DNA of 64,000 nt from Candidatus Obscuribacterales bacterium. Lineage in GTDB: Bacteria; Cyanobacteriota; Vampirovibrionia; Obscuribacterales; Obscuribacteraceae. Location: positions 496,001 through 560,000 of the forward strand of contig JAIETZ010000004.1 of assembly GCA_019744775.1 (NCBI GenBank). Reading direction: 5' to 3'. The notes below the pieces were generated by a model, which saw only the letters and a program-made list of their open reading frames with translations, made no database searches and was not told where the DNA came from. Below, piece by piece: positions 34,403-41,488 of this stretch; the first letter of the stretch is position 1, and every line of letters starts with the position of its first letter. The translations under genes and the position numbers were made by a program.

Positions 34403-34615
34403 ATGGGACACGATCACGGACATGGCAGTCATGGGCACGGAGCTGCAGCTGCAGGCGTAATTCCAGAAGGAAGCTTGCAAGACAAAACGCTTACCTTAAT
34501 CGCCTTCTTGGTAATGGTATTCATGACCATAGCCGGCACCCAATGGTCTCTTTCGATTGGCTGCGCGCCACCAGAAATGCCTGCCGAACACGAGTCTGAG
34601 CACCACGCCGAATAA
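34403..34615 (+). CDS. His-rich single-pass membrane peptide after nuoL
   Basis: The 70-residue peptide has an N-terminal metal-type His cluster (MGHDHGHGSHGHG), one hydrophobic segment (about residues 29-46, TLTLIAFLVMVFMTIAGT) and a His/Glu tail (EHESEHHAE). A perfect AGGAGG lies eight bases upstream, inside the nuoL end, so it is surely translated and coupled to nuoL. It may be an accessory of complex I, a metal-binding peptide, or an assembly factor; no family is recognised. The Cys (GCAPP) is single. Confidence 0.7.
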   Translation: MGHDHGHGSHGHGAAAAGVIPEGSLQDKTLTLIAFLVMVFMTIAGTQWSLSIGCAPPEMPAEHESEHHAE

Positions 34616-34620
34616 ATAAT

Positions 34621-34974
34621 TTAGTGGTCAACAATTTCTTGGACAGAACGCACCACTTCCAGCAACTTGTGGGCAGTAACAGTACCCAGCTTGTTTGTAA
34701 AACGAGTGTGCGATACGGTTCGGACTTGGAAGGCCATGGAATAACTTGGTTTGGTCAAACCGCCTTCCGGAGGAAGAATTTCGACCATCGCCGGAGATAG
34801 TTTTCCTGACTTGGTATGCCAGGCAGTTCCCGTGAAAGGCACTATGATGCTCAATTCCATTTTGGTATTCATCAGATCGTTGCTGATCACGAGGCATGGA
34901 CGAATTTTGGCCTGCTCGTGTCCCTGAGCAGGATTAAGATCTATCTCCCAAACTTCGCCTTTAAGAGGCATCAT
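34621..34974 (-). CDS. MazF/PemK-family endoribonuclease toxin, module 1
   Basis: This protein (117 residues) matches MazF toxins that cut RNA: KGEVWEIDLNPAQGHEQAKIRPCLVISNDLMN with the RPxLVIS motif, then LSIIVPFTGT and a long KPSYSMAFQVRTVSHTRF segment with LGTVTAHKLLEV near the end. The reading frame opens at 35043 but the family starts just before KGEVWEI; ATG 34974 (or 34971) is used, overlapping the antitoxin gene end by 14 bases, the usual TA overlap. The antitoxin precedes it on the same strand. Toxin identity is confident; RNA target unknown. Confidence 0.85.
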   Translation of the reverse strand: MMPLKGEVWEIDLNPAQGHEQAKIRPCLVISNDLMNTKMELSIIVPFTGTAWHTKSGKLSPAMVEILPPEGGLTKPSYSMAFQVRTVSHTRFTNKLGTVTAHKLLEVVRSVQEIVDH

Positions 34975-35239
34975 CCAACCCATCAGACAAAGCAGAATCC
35001 CAAGCTGTCTCATCAGCTTTGAATTCTGCAAATTGCTCGACATTACTGCGTGCTAGATCGAAGGATTCGCCTAAGTCTTCTAGATACTTTTGCCGTCGTC
35101 GCTCTTCGCACATCGTATGGATGACCTCGGCAGCGGTTAAACCAAACTTCCTGGCTTCTTCATTTATGAGCGCGATGTCCTGCTCAAAGGCCTTCACTGT
35201 CTTTTGCATTGTTTCTTTTGCTTTGGGCTCTAGAGTCAT
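34961..35239 (-). CDS. Antitoxin of MazF module 1
   Basis: The product (92 residues from ATG 35237-35239, with GGGAGG just upstream) is helical and acidic towards the end (LGESFDLARSNVEQFAEFKADETAWDSALSDGLDDAS). It is not close to a known antitoxin sequence that I can name, but position, size and overlap with the toxin support the role. The earlier start at 35293 lacks an SD. The N-terminal helix may bind DNA while the acidic end binds the toxin, as is usual for such antitoxins; this division is inferred. Confidence 0.7.
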   Translation of the reverse strand: MTLEPKAKETMQKTVKAFEQDIALINEEARKFGLTAAEVIHTMCEERRRQKYLEDLGESFDLARSNVEQFAEFKADETAWDSALSDGLDDAS

Positions 35240-35328
35240 TACAGCCTCCCAACCCTCGGGCCTGTATACAGAATTGTATACCAATACGGACACGATGTCA
35301 ACAGAATACTTGCGTACCTTTTGCCTTC

Positions 35329-35658
35329 TTACGAGCCAATTAGCCCGAGCAATGCAGCTAGCGCTACGTTTACTTTGCGCAACGTGGCAGCATCAATGCT
35401 TCCTAAGCGCTGACCTACCTTCTGGCGGGGAATGGTTTGAGGTTTATCCACCATTATTTGAGATACCTTACGCAATCCCGTTCGCTTGTCTGGTTGAACC
35501 GTAATGCGCAATAGCGGCGCATCATGGAGTTCGCTTGTTAGCAAAAGCACAGTAACTGAGGGCAGCTCGGTAAAAGCATCCGACTGTATTACTAAAGCAG
35601 GGCGCGGTTTTCCATAATCGCCAGACAATGCAACTGTAACCAAATCTCCACGTTTCAT
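35329..35658 (-). CDS. MazF/PemK-family endoribonuclease toxin, module 2
   Basis: This 109-residue protein starts MKRGDLVTVALSGDYGKPRPALVIQSDAF, a MazF N-terminus with the RPALVIQ motif, and continues with VTVLLLTSEL, LRITVQPDKRTGLRKVSQIMVDKPQTIPRQKVGQRLG, the conserved MazF pattern with the catalytic region. Its relation to the toxin of module 1 is distant, so it is unlikely to be a simple duplication. The ATG is eight bases after the antitoxin stop. Ribonuclease activity follows from the family. Target sequence unknown. Confidence 0.87.
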   Translation of the reverse strand: MKRGDLVTVALSGDYGKPRPALVIQSDAFTELPSVTVLLLTSELHDAPLLRITVQPDKRTGLRKVSQIMVDKPQTIPRQKVGQRLGSIDAATLRKVNVALAALLGLIGS

Positions 35659-35666
35659 TCTCAGCC

Positions 35667-35957
35667 CTATTGCCAGTCTGCGCGCTGAGACAATTCGTCG
35701 AACTCCCTATCCAAGTGACGCAGAACTTCTGCCTCATCGCTATTAGAGGAGTTAGCAGCATTTGCAATAACTTTGGATTGCAGACGTGCTTGTCTGAGAA
35801 ATTCATTTTGACGTTTTGAACTAACCAGCTCCCGTATAAACCCACGCAAAACTTCTCCAGCTGGCTTGTTCTGGGATTCCACCAATTTGACAAAGTCCGC
35901 CTTGAGGTCAGACTCAATTCGAAAGGTAAAAGTGTCCATCTTAGGGGTATTGCTCAT
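35667..35957 (-). CDS. Ribbon-helix-helix-like antitoxin of MazF module 2
   Basis: The 96-residue protein begins DTFTFRIESDLKADFVKLVESQNKPAGEVLRGFIREL, fitting a ribbon-helix-helix DNA-binding domain (strand then two helices), then has a polar and acidic C-terminus (HLDREFDELSQRADWQ) that would bind the toxin. It precedes the toxin by eight bases on the same strand. ATG 35957 has a weak GGA upstream; ATG 35939 is possible. An extended -10 with a palindrome (TGTAATTACA) is found directly upstream and supports autoregulation. Confidence 0.8.
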   Translation of the reverse strand: MSNTPKMDTFTFRIESDLKADFVKLVESQNKPAGEVLRGFIRELVSSKRQNEFLRQARLQSKVIANAANSSNSDEAEVLRHLDREFDELSQRADWQ

Positions 35958-35982
35958 TGGCTCAATCCAGTATGTTACATCT

Positions 35983-35999
35983 TGTAATTACATATTATA
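35983..35999 (-). promoter_or_regulatory. Promoter -10 and palindromic operator of MazF module 2
   Basis: On the minus strand TGTTATAAT forms an extended -10 (TATAAT at 35994-35999), followed by the perfect palindrome TGTAATTACA (35983-35992) over the expected transcription start. This fits repression by the RHH antitoxin. No clear -35 sequence is needed for an extended -10. Confidence 0.6.
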
Positions 36000-36222
36000 A
36001 CACATCCAATGACAACGAGACAAAGGCTTCATGAAGGTTGCTCTACCTGTGAAAGCTCTATGTTTCCGTTTAGTTAACAAGAAAGCTAAGACAAAGCAAA
36101 ATCTTAAGCCTTTAAGTCTATTAGCTGACAAGATATCTGGTCCCACTTGAAGCGGGTGTCGGCAGCCGGCCGAAACTCCGCTATTAAGCAGGGTTAAACA
36201 CAATATCGAGGTTTCTAAATCA

Positions 36223-38229
36223 ATGCATGAAGTTACCGTAGGGATCGCTGGTGCAGCCGGAGACGGTCTGGATAAGTCAGGCGATACGCTAGCTAAAACA
36301 TGTGGCAGGCTAGGTCTTTTCGTCTACGCCTATAACAGCTATCAGTCCATTATTCGTGGTGGTCACATTTGGCTAAAAGTCCGTATCGGACAAGACAAAG
36401 TTCGCTCCCACGGCGACAAGTTGAACATATTGGTTGCCTTGAACCAGGACTCTATTGAGCGTCATTCCCGTGAGATTGACAATGACGGAGCCATTATCTT
36501 CAACGGCGACAGATTGAAGTGTGACCCTTCCATGGTCAAAGAAGGCGTTCAAATTCTTTCCATCCCGATGAGCCAAGTAACGGCCGATGTGGTCAAAGAA
36601 TTTGGACCAATTCAACCAATCATGCAAAACACAGTCATGATCGGTGCCGTTCTTTATCTCGGTAATTTTGACTTCAGCGAAGCTGCCAGTGTTTTGACCG
36701 ATACCTTCAAACACAAAGGCGAAAAGATAATCAACTTAAACGTTGGTCTTTTGAAGGCTGGTTATGAATACGCCAAGACCCACTTCAAGGCAGTTGCCGG
36801 CGAGTGGAAATTCAGCCGAATCAAGCGTCCATTCACCACAGGCAACGAAGTAATTGCATTAGCAGCAGCTGCTGCCGGTTGCAAATTCTATTCTGCATAC
36901 CCAATGACACCAGCATCAACCATTCTTCACTGGATGGCTGATCATGCTCAGAAAGTGGGCATCGTCGTGAAGCAAGCAGAAGACGAATTGTCTGTTATTA
37001 ACATGGCCATCGGTGCCGGACTAGCAGGCGCACGTTCAATGTGTGCAACTGCCGGTGGTGGTTTTGCCTTAATGACCGAAGCTGTCGGCATGGCAGGCAT
37101 CATGGAATGTCCAGTTGTTTGCGTTGAAGTACAACGTGGTGGTCCTTCGACAGGTCTGCCAACAAAGACAGAACAAGCTGACTTGTTCCAAGTCTATGGC
37201 GCTTCGCAAGGTGAATTCCCACGCTTGATTGTGGCACCGCGTGACACAGCTGATGCTTATGGAACAACTGTTGAAGCTTTCCACATCGCTGACAAATATC
37301 AATTGCCGGCGCTCATCATGTCCGACTTGCTCTTGTCCGAGCACCCGGAAACAGTTGATAAAGAAGTGTTTGACTCAAACATCAAAATTGATCGCGGACA
37401 AGTTGTTAAGGAATGGAATCAGGACAATGGCAAATTCAAGAGATTTGCTTTGACCGAATCAGGTGTTTCACCAAGAGTAATTCCAGGAACAGCCAACACT
37501 TGTTTCGTTTCGGCAACAGACGAACACGACGAAGAATCTATTTTGATTTCAGACATGTTCACCGCAGCTCCAATACGTCGCAAGATGATGGAAAAGCGCG
37601 GTCGCAAAATAGAAAACATGCTCAAAGATCTTCCGGCGCCAAAGCTGGAAGGCCCAGCTGATGCTGACGTAACATTACTTACCTGGGGTTCAACCTGGGG
37701 TGTAGTTAAAGAAGCAATTGAGCTTTTAGCTGCCAAAGGCGTCAAAGCAAATCACTTGAACATCAAGTACATCTTCCCGTTCCACGCCAAAGAAGTAACT
37801 GAAATACTTTCAAAGGCGAAGAAGAAGATTTCAGTAGAAGTCAACTTCACCAGCCAATTGGCACGCTACGTGAGAAGCGAAACCGGCATTGCCATGGATG
37901 GTCATGTTAACCGCTATGACGGCGAACCAATGGAACCTGCATATGTGGTCGAACATGTTCAAAGAATTCTTTCCGGCAAAGAGTGGAATCTCGATGTGAC
38001 CGAAGAGGAAGCACGTGAAATCGGCTATCACTACCTGCGTACGCACTATGCTGAAAAGCTGCGTCCAGGCAAGATAACCCGTGGCACAAGCAAAGGCATT
38101 TCAGAAGATGTCTGGAATGTAGAGCTTGTTGATAGAACCTCGGGCGAGAAACAAGCCGAAATGGTAATTGGCATAAGCACGGGTGCTACTTATTCGTATA
38201 AGTCGCTTGTACCGGCAGCCGCTAAATAA
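36223..38229 (+). CDS. korA: 2-Oxoacid:ferredoxin oxidoreductase, fused gamma/alpha subunit (KorA)
   Basis: The 668-residue protein joins two domains: an N-terminal gamma domain (about 1-190: VGIAGAAGDGLDKSGDTLAKTC, YQSIIRGGHIWLKVRIG) and an alpha domain (about 205-560) with GNEVIALAAAAAGCKFYSAYPMTPASTILHWMA, VVKQAEDELSVINMAIGAGLAGARS and QRGGPSTGLPTKTEQADL. This layout is that of 2-oxoglutarate:ferredoxin oxidoreductase KorA; pyruvate or another 2-oxoacid cannot be excluded. It converts a 2-oxoacid and CoA to acyl-CoA with reduction of ferredoxin. GAGG 12 bases upstream of ATG is a modest SD. The beta subunit follows 37 bases later. Confidence 0.92.
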   Translation: MHEVTVGIAGAAGDGLDKSGDTLAKTCGRLGLFVYAYNSYQSIIRGGHIWLKVRIGQDKVRSHGDKLNILVALNQDSIERHSREIDNDGAIIFNGDRLKCDPSMVKEGVQILSIPMSQVTADVVKEFGPIQPIMQNTVMIGAVLYLGNFDFSEAASVLTDTFKHKGEKIINLNVGLLKAGYEYAKTHFKAVAGEWKFSRIKRPFTTGNEVIALAAAAAGCKFYSAYPMTPASTILHWMADHAQKVGIVVKQAEDELSVINMAIGAGLAGARSMCATAGGGFALMTEAVGMAGIMECPVVCVEVQRGGPSTGLPTKTEQADLFQVYGASQGEFPRLIVAPRDTADAYGTTVEAFHIADKYQLPALIMSDLLLSEHPETVDKEVFDSNIKIDRGQVVKEWNQDNGKFKRFALTESGVSPRVIPGTANTCFVSATDEHDEESILISDMFTAAPIRRKMMEKRGRKIENMLKDLPAPKLEGPADADVTLLTWGSTWGVVKEAIELLAAKGVKANHLNIKYIFPFHAKEVTEILSKAKKKISVEVNFTSQLARYVRSETGIAMDGHVNRYDGEPMEPAYVVEHVQRILSGKEWNLDVTEEEAREIGYHYLRTHYAEKLRPGKITRGTSKGISEDVWNVELVDRTSGEKQAEMVIGISTGATYSYKSLVPAAAK

Positions 38230-38266
38230 TTCACGAGCCAACATAAACAAAGAGGACTAATAAGAA

Positions 38267-39145
38267 ATGGCAACTGTTGTAGAACTACCAGTAGATTTGT
38301 TTAAAGGACCAGTCGATCCCGATTGGTGTCCAGGCTGCGGTGACTTCGGTGTTTTGAAGTCCGTACAGATGGCAGCGGCAGCAAATGGCGTCACGCCAGA
38401 AAACTTGCTTGTCGTATCCGGTATCGGCTGTTCGTCTAACCTGCCTGGATTTATCCACGCATACGGTATCCACAGCTTGCACGGACGCTCTGTTGCAGTA
38501 GCAACCGGCGCGCACCTGGCAAACACCGATCTCAAAGTGGTTATCACTGGTGGAGACGGTGATGGATATGGTATTGGTATTGGACACTTCATCCATGCTA
38601 TGCGCCGCAACCTTGATGTCACCTATGTCGTAATGGACAACCAAATCTACGGCTTGACCACAGGTCAAACATCACCAACAACAACACTCGGTCACCGCAC
38701 CAAGTCAACTCCAGGCGGCAACGTGGAAATTCCATTGAATCCGTTGGCATTGGCAATTACTTGCGGCGCAACTTATGTTGCACGAGGATTTTCCGGTGAG
38801 CAAAAGCAGTTAGCTGATCTCATCGCCGGCGGCATTGCCCACAAAGGCTTTGCTCTCATCGATGTCTTCAGCCCATGCGTCACTTACAACAAAGTGAACA
38901 CCTATCCATGGTTCAAAGAGCGCGTCTATAAACTGGAAGATCAAAATTGGGATCCGACAGATGAGAAGAAATCACTCGATAAATCCTTCGAGTGGGGTGA
39001 CAAGATTCCTTTAGGCGTTCTCTACAAAGCCGATCAACCAACCTATGAAGACTCCGAACCAATCTTCAAAAAGGGAGCGCTTGTTAAACAACCATTAGGC
39101 TTGGACAAGCAAATCTTCAACGAACTCATTGAAGAGATGATCTAG
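38267..39145 (+). CDS. korB: 2-Oxoacid:ferredoxin oxidoreductase beta subunit (KorB)
   Basis: The 292-residue protein is the thiamine-pyrophosphate-binding partner of the preceding alpha subunit: DWCPGCGDFGVLKSVQMA (the CPGCG at residues about 22-26), GIGCSSNLPGF, the TPP motif GGDGDGYGIGIGHFIHAMRRN and DNQIYGLTTGQTSPTT. AGAGGA precedes the ATG. No separate ferredoxin domain is fused, so the electron acceptor must be elsewhere. An intrinsic terminator follows (39173-39204). Like KorA, the substrate is inferred as 2-oxoglutarate from the closest family. Confidence 0.92.
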   Translation: MATVVELPVDLFKGPVDPDWCPGCGDFGVLKSVQMAAAANGVTPENLLVVSGIGCSSNLPGFIHAYGIHSLHGRSVAVATGAHLANTDLKVVITGGDGDGYGIGIGHFIHAMRRNLDVTYVVMDNQIYGLTTGQTSPTTTLGHRTKSTPGGNVEIPLNPLALAITCGATYVARGFSGEQKQLADLIAGGIAHKGFALIDVFSPCVTYNKVNTYPWFKERVYKLEDQNWDPTDEKKSLDKSFEWGDKIPLGVLYKADQPTYEDSEPIFKKGALVKQPLGLDKQIFNELIEEMI

Positions 39146-39172
39146 ATTTGTCGAACTCAACAACTTGAACTC

Positions 39173-39204
39173 AGAAAGGGCGCATATACTGCGCCCTTTC
39201 TTTT
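39173..39204 (+). terminator. Rho-independent terminator after korB
   Basis: A perfect 12-base stem (AGAAAGGGCGCA and TGCGCCCTTTCT) with loop TATAC is followed by TTT. Its core GGGCGCAT...GCGCCC resembles the dispersed repeats. It overlaps the end of the convergent HicB-like gene by two bases. Confidence 0.85.
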
Positions 39205-39685
39205 AGACTGCTTTTTTGCGAATCGCTTTACTTTTGCTTTTTTCCAAACGCTTCTGAACTATGCGTTGAATGTCGTCACCCATGTCCTTTAGTGCTTCGT
39301 ACAGAGTCATATCTTGCGCGTCAACAACAGTGCCACCCGATTGCGCTTGATAAAAAAACAGAAGAAAATCCAGCAACTCCCCCTGCGTACAAACAAGTTC
39401 CTTCGCTAGACTCTTCAACTGTTTCTTAGTCTTTACTTTCACATCTGCGTTAAAAGCGATTCTTCCTTTTGATGGTCTGCCTGGCTTGTCATAAATATGT
39501 TTCAACCGACCCTCTAGGTAAGATTCGTAAGCGGTATCAACATGACTTTCAAAATTGCTGTAGGCAGCTTGCCTAGTTTCACCAATACCAGCAGCAACTT
39601 CCAATAGTGGAGACTCAACAACGAAACAGTCATCGTCATTACTGAAATAACAAACGGCGGTATTCAAAATGGCTTTCTTATTCAC
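39203..39685 (-). CDS. HicB-like/RHH antitoxin-like protein without a partner toxin
   Basis: The protein is about 160 residues. The N-terminal part (YFSNDDDCFVVESPLLEVAAGIGETRQAAYSNFESHVDTAYESYLEG) has the HicB-type fold order, a degraded RNase H-like antitoxin domain; the middle (GRIAFNADVKVKTKKQLKSLAKELVCTQGELLDFLLFFY) resembles a ribbon-helix-helix. No HicA or other toxin gene lies beside it. The start is unsure: a strong promoter (39696-39724) puts the transcript start near 39689, so the GTG at 39683-39685 would be nearly leaderless; ATG 39697 or 39700 would require an upstream promoter. It could be a free regulator descended from an antitoxin. Confidence 0.65.
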   Translation of the reverse strand: MNKKAILNTAVCYFSNDDDCFVVESPLLEVAAGIGETRQAAYSNFESHVDTAYESYLEGRLKHIYDKPGRPSKGRIAFNADVKVKTKKQLKSLAKELVCTQGELLDFLLFFYQAQSGGTVVDAQDMTLYEALKDMGDDIQRIVQKRLEKSKSKAIRKKAV

Positions 39686-39695
39686 CTTGCTTCCC

Positions 39696-39724
39696 ATCAT
39701 AATATTGTCTTGACAATATGTCAA
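39696..39724 (-). promoter_or_regulatory. Consensus promoter with palindromic operator in the spacer
   Basis: On the minus strand TTGACA (39719-39724) and TATGAT (39696-39701) are separated by exactly 17 bases, and that spacer (TATTGTCAAGACAATAT) is inside an inverted repeat with arms ATATTGTC and GACAATAT (39702-39719). A protein bound there would block polymerase. It is the expected site of autoregulation by the gene at 39203-39685. Confidence 0.7.
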
Positions 39725-39852
39725 TTTCGTCTTGCCAGCGACCTTAGCTGTCTGGCGGCAACGCAAATGAATTTGAGCGACTTTGGGAATTCCCCCATTG
39801 AGGACGGAGATTAAATTAAATATTCTGGCGGCACACTAGGGAGGGACTTTGC

Positions 39853-41409
39853 GTGTCTAGCCATAAAGAGACAGAGAGCAGTAAAGAGACTCTGCTTCAA
39901 GAGTTGACTTCTCTGCCTGGCGACTTCGTCCAGGCTGCCGTCAGCGCTGCCTATTGGAACCCCGTCAGAGGTGTCACGCAGCTAAAAGACCGCATTTACC
40001 ACCCAATCAGGCCAGGCAGCCTAGAAGACGTTCAGTCCGAGCATAGGCCATCGGCATTCGGCAGTTTGCGTTGGCACGCTGAGCAGCTGGGCGGCGCAGT
40101 CGGTACAATGCTTCCCTACTGCATATTGAACAAAGCAGTTGGACTCGTCGGAGTAGCAAAAATCCTTACGCCTTTCGCCACAGGCGCTCTTATGGAAGGA
40201 GTTTTCAGACCAATTGAGAGAACCGAAGGTGATTTCAACAAGGCGCGCATTGTGAACGCTCTTACCGGCATGGCAACTTTCGGTACACTTGGACACTTGC
40301 CCGGCTATTTGAAATCACGAGATGTTATGCGTTTTCAAATTGATCAGCCTTGGCTCATAAATTCATTTACCAGTGATCTCAAACGTCATCTTGTATCCGG
40401 CGTTGCAGCGGGAGTAGTTGATACTGAATCCAGATCACTTTTTTCAGGCAAAGGATTGAATACAAACGCCGAAGAAATTATTCAATCAGTCTATTCCTAC
40501 GGTGCGCTTGGCGGACTGATGTGCAGTGCAAGCGAAGTTGGACCATATCTAAGCAAAGGCCGCACAATAAACGACATAGTGCAAACAAGTCCTTATTTGA
40601 GCGAACGAGCAAAATTAGATCCTGTAGCCAAAGAATTAATTGTCGAGTATGGCGAACAACGAGTTAGAGCAAAAAATAGATCTGCAGCGCGCGATATCTA
40701 CGATCTCTTTGCTCACGCAAACGTAGCTGAGGCAATGGAATTAAAAAACAATTCGATGAACGGGACAATTTCTTTCACTGAAAAGCAGTCACATCCGGTA
40801 GAAGAACTTCTACGTACTAACCTGCCGATTGAGAAATTCCCTTTTTATTCATACCACCCGACAAGTGCCTATGCCGAAGCTTTCAAAAACTCGTCTAAAG
40901 AAGCAACTGGTTTTCTTGGTGTCGGCTTTGACTCGGTTGTAATCAAGCTAAAAGATGGTGGAGCGCTAAAAATCAGCTCGCAATTGCGAGATGCTGAAAT
41001 GGGCCAAAGAATTTTTGATATGCCGATTCTAGAAGAAGGACTATTCGATACAAAGAAAATTGCCGATGCAATATTGGAAAACCCGCAAGCTTCCGAATGG
41101 CAGAAGATTCAATTACGCTTACTGCATGAGCCCAAACGTGGTGTCAACTATATTGTGCAACCAGAGGCAATGACAAAGATTCCCATTAAACTGATTCAAC
41201 GATTCCGTGAGCATATGCCCAAAATCGGCTATGAGTTTTGGGACTGGCAGCATGACCAATTAGGTTATTACGATGGGCGGATTGTATTGCTTGATTATTT
41301 TGCCGTCAAATCGGCAGAGGTGTTAAAAGCCGAACGGGATAAAAAGGCTAGGGAAGACAACCAACGACCAATTGCCACACGTCTCGAGGAAATTGTGGAG
41401 AAGTTATAG
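39853..41409 (+). CDS. Unknown 518-residue protein with a possible kinase-like C-terminus
   Basis: GTG 39853 has GGGAGG upstream. There is no signal peptide. The N-terminal half (about 1-210) has Ala/Gly-rich hydrophobic segments (LGGAVGTMLPYCILNKAVGLVGVA, ILTPFATGALMEGVF). The C-terminal third (about 340-500) has FLGVGFDSVVIKLKDGGALKIS, ending near EFWDWQHDQLGYYDGRIVLLDYFAV, an order like the nucleotide-loop strand and late acidic segment of a kinase fold (Gly-x-Gly-x2-Ser/Val, VxIKL, D-x-F). The usual HRD and DFG motifs are absent, so it would be degenerate. Function is not known. Downstream lies a barrel-family gene 79 bases later on the same strand. Confidence 0.6.
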   Translation: MSSHKETESSKETLLQELTSLPGDFVQAAVSAAYWNPVRGVTQLKDRIYHPIRPGSLEDVQSEHRPSAFGSLRWHAEQLGGAVGTMLPYCILNKAVGLVGVAKILTPFATGALMEGVFRPIERTEGDFNKARIVNALTGMATFGTLGHLPGYLKSRDVMRFQIDQPWLINSFTSDLKRHLVSGVAAGVVDTESRSLFSGKGLNTNAEEIIQSVYSYGALGGLMCSASEVGPYLSKGRTINDIVQTSPYLSERAKLDPVAKELIVEYGEQRVRAKNRSAARDIYDLFAHANVAEAMELKNNSMNGTISFTEKQSHPVEELLRTNLPIEKFPFYSYHPTSAYAEAFKNSSKEATGFLGVGFDSVVIKLKDGGALKISSQLRDAEMGQRIFDMPILEEGLFDTKKIADAILENPQASEWQKIQLRLLHEPKRGVNYIVQPEAMTKIPIKLIQRFREHMPKIGYEFWDWQHDQLGYYDGRIVLLDYFAVKSAEVLKAERDKKAREDNQRPIATRLEEIVEKL

Positions 41410-41488
41410 GATGAACTCCAGTTTCTTTAAAACAAGTCCTGAGTTATACTCCTTTCACCAACTCTGAACATCTAGATCGAAGGACTTC

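Noticed and set aside
36000-36222. Possible riboswitch upstream of korA
   Set aside because: Some GC-rich pairing occurs (GGTGTCGGCAGCCGGCC) but no known aptamer pattern is seen.
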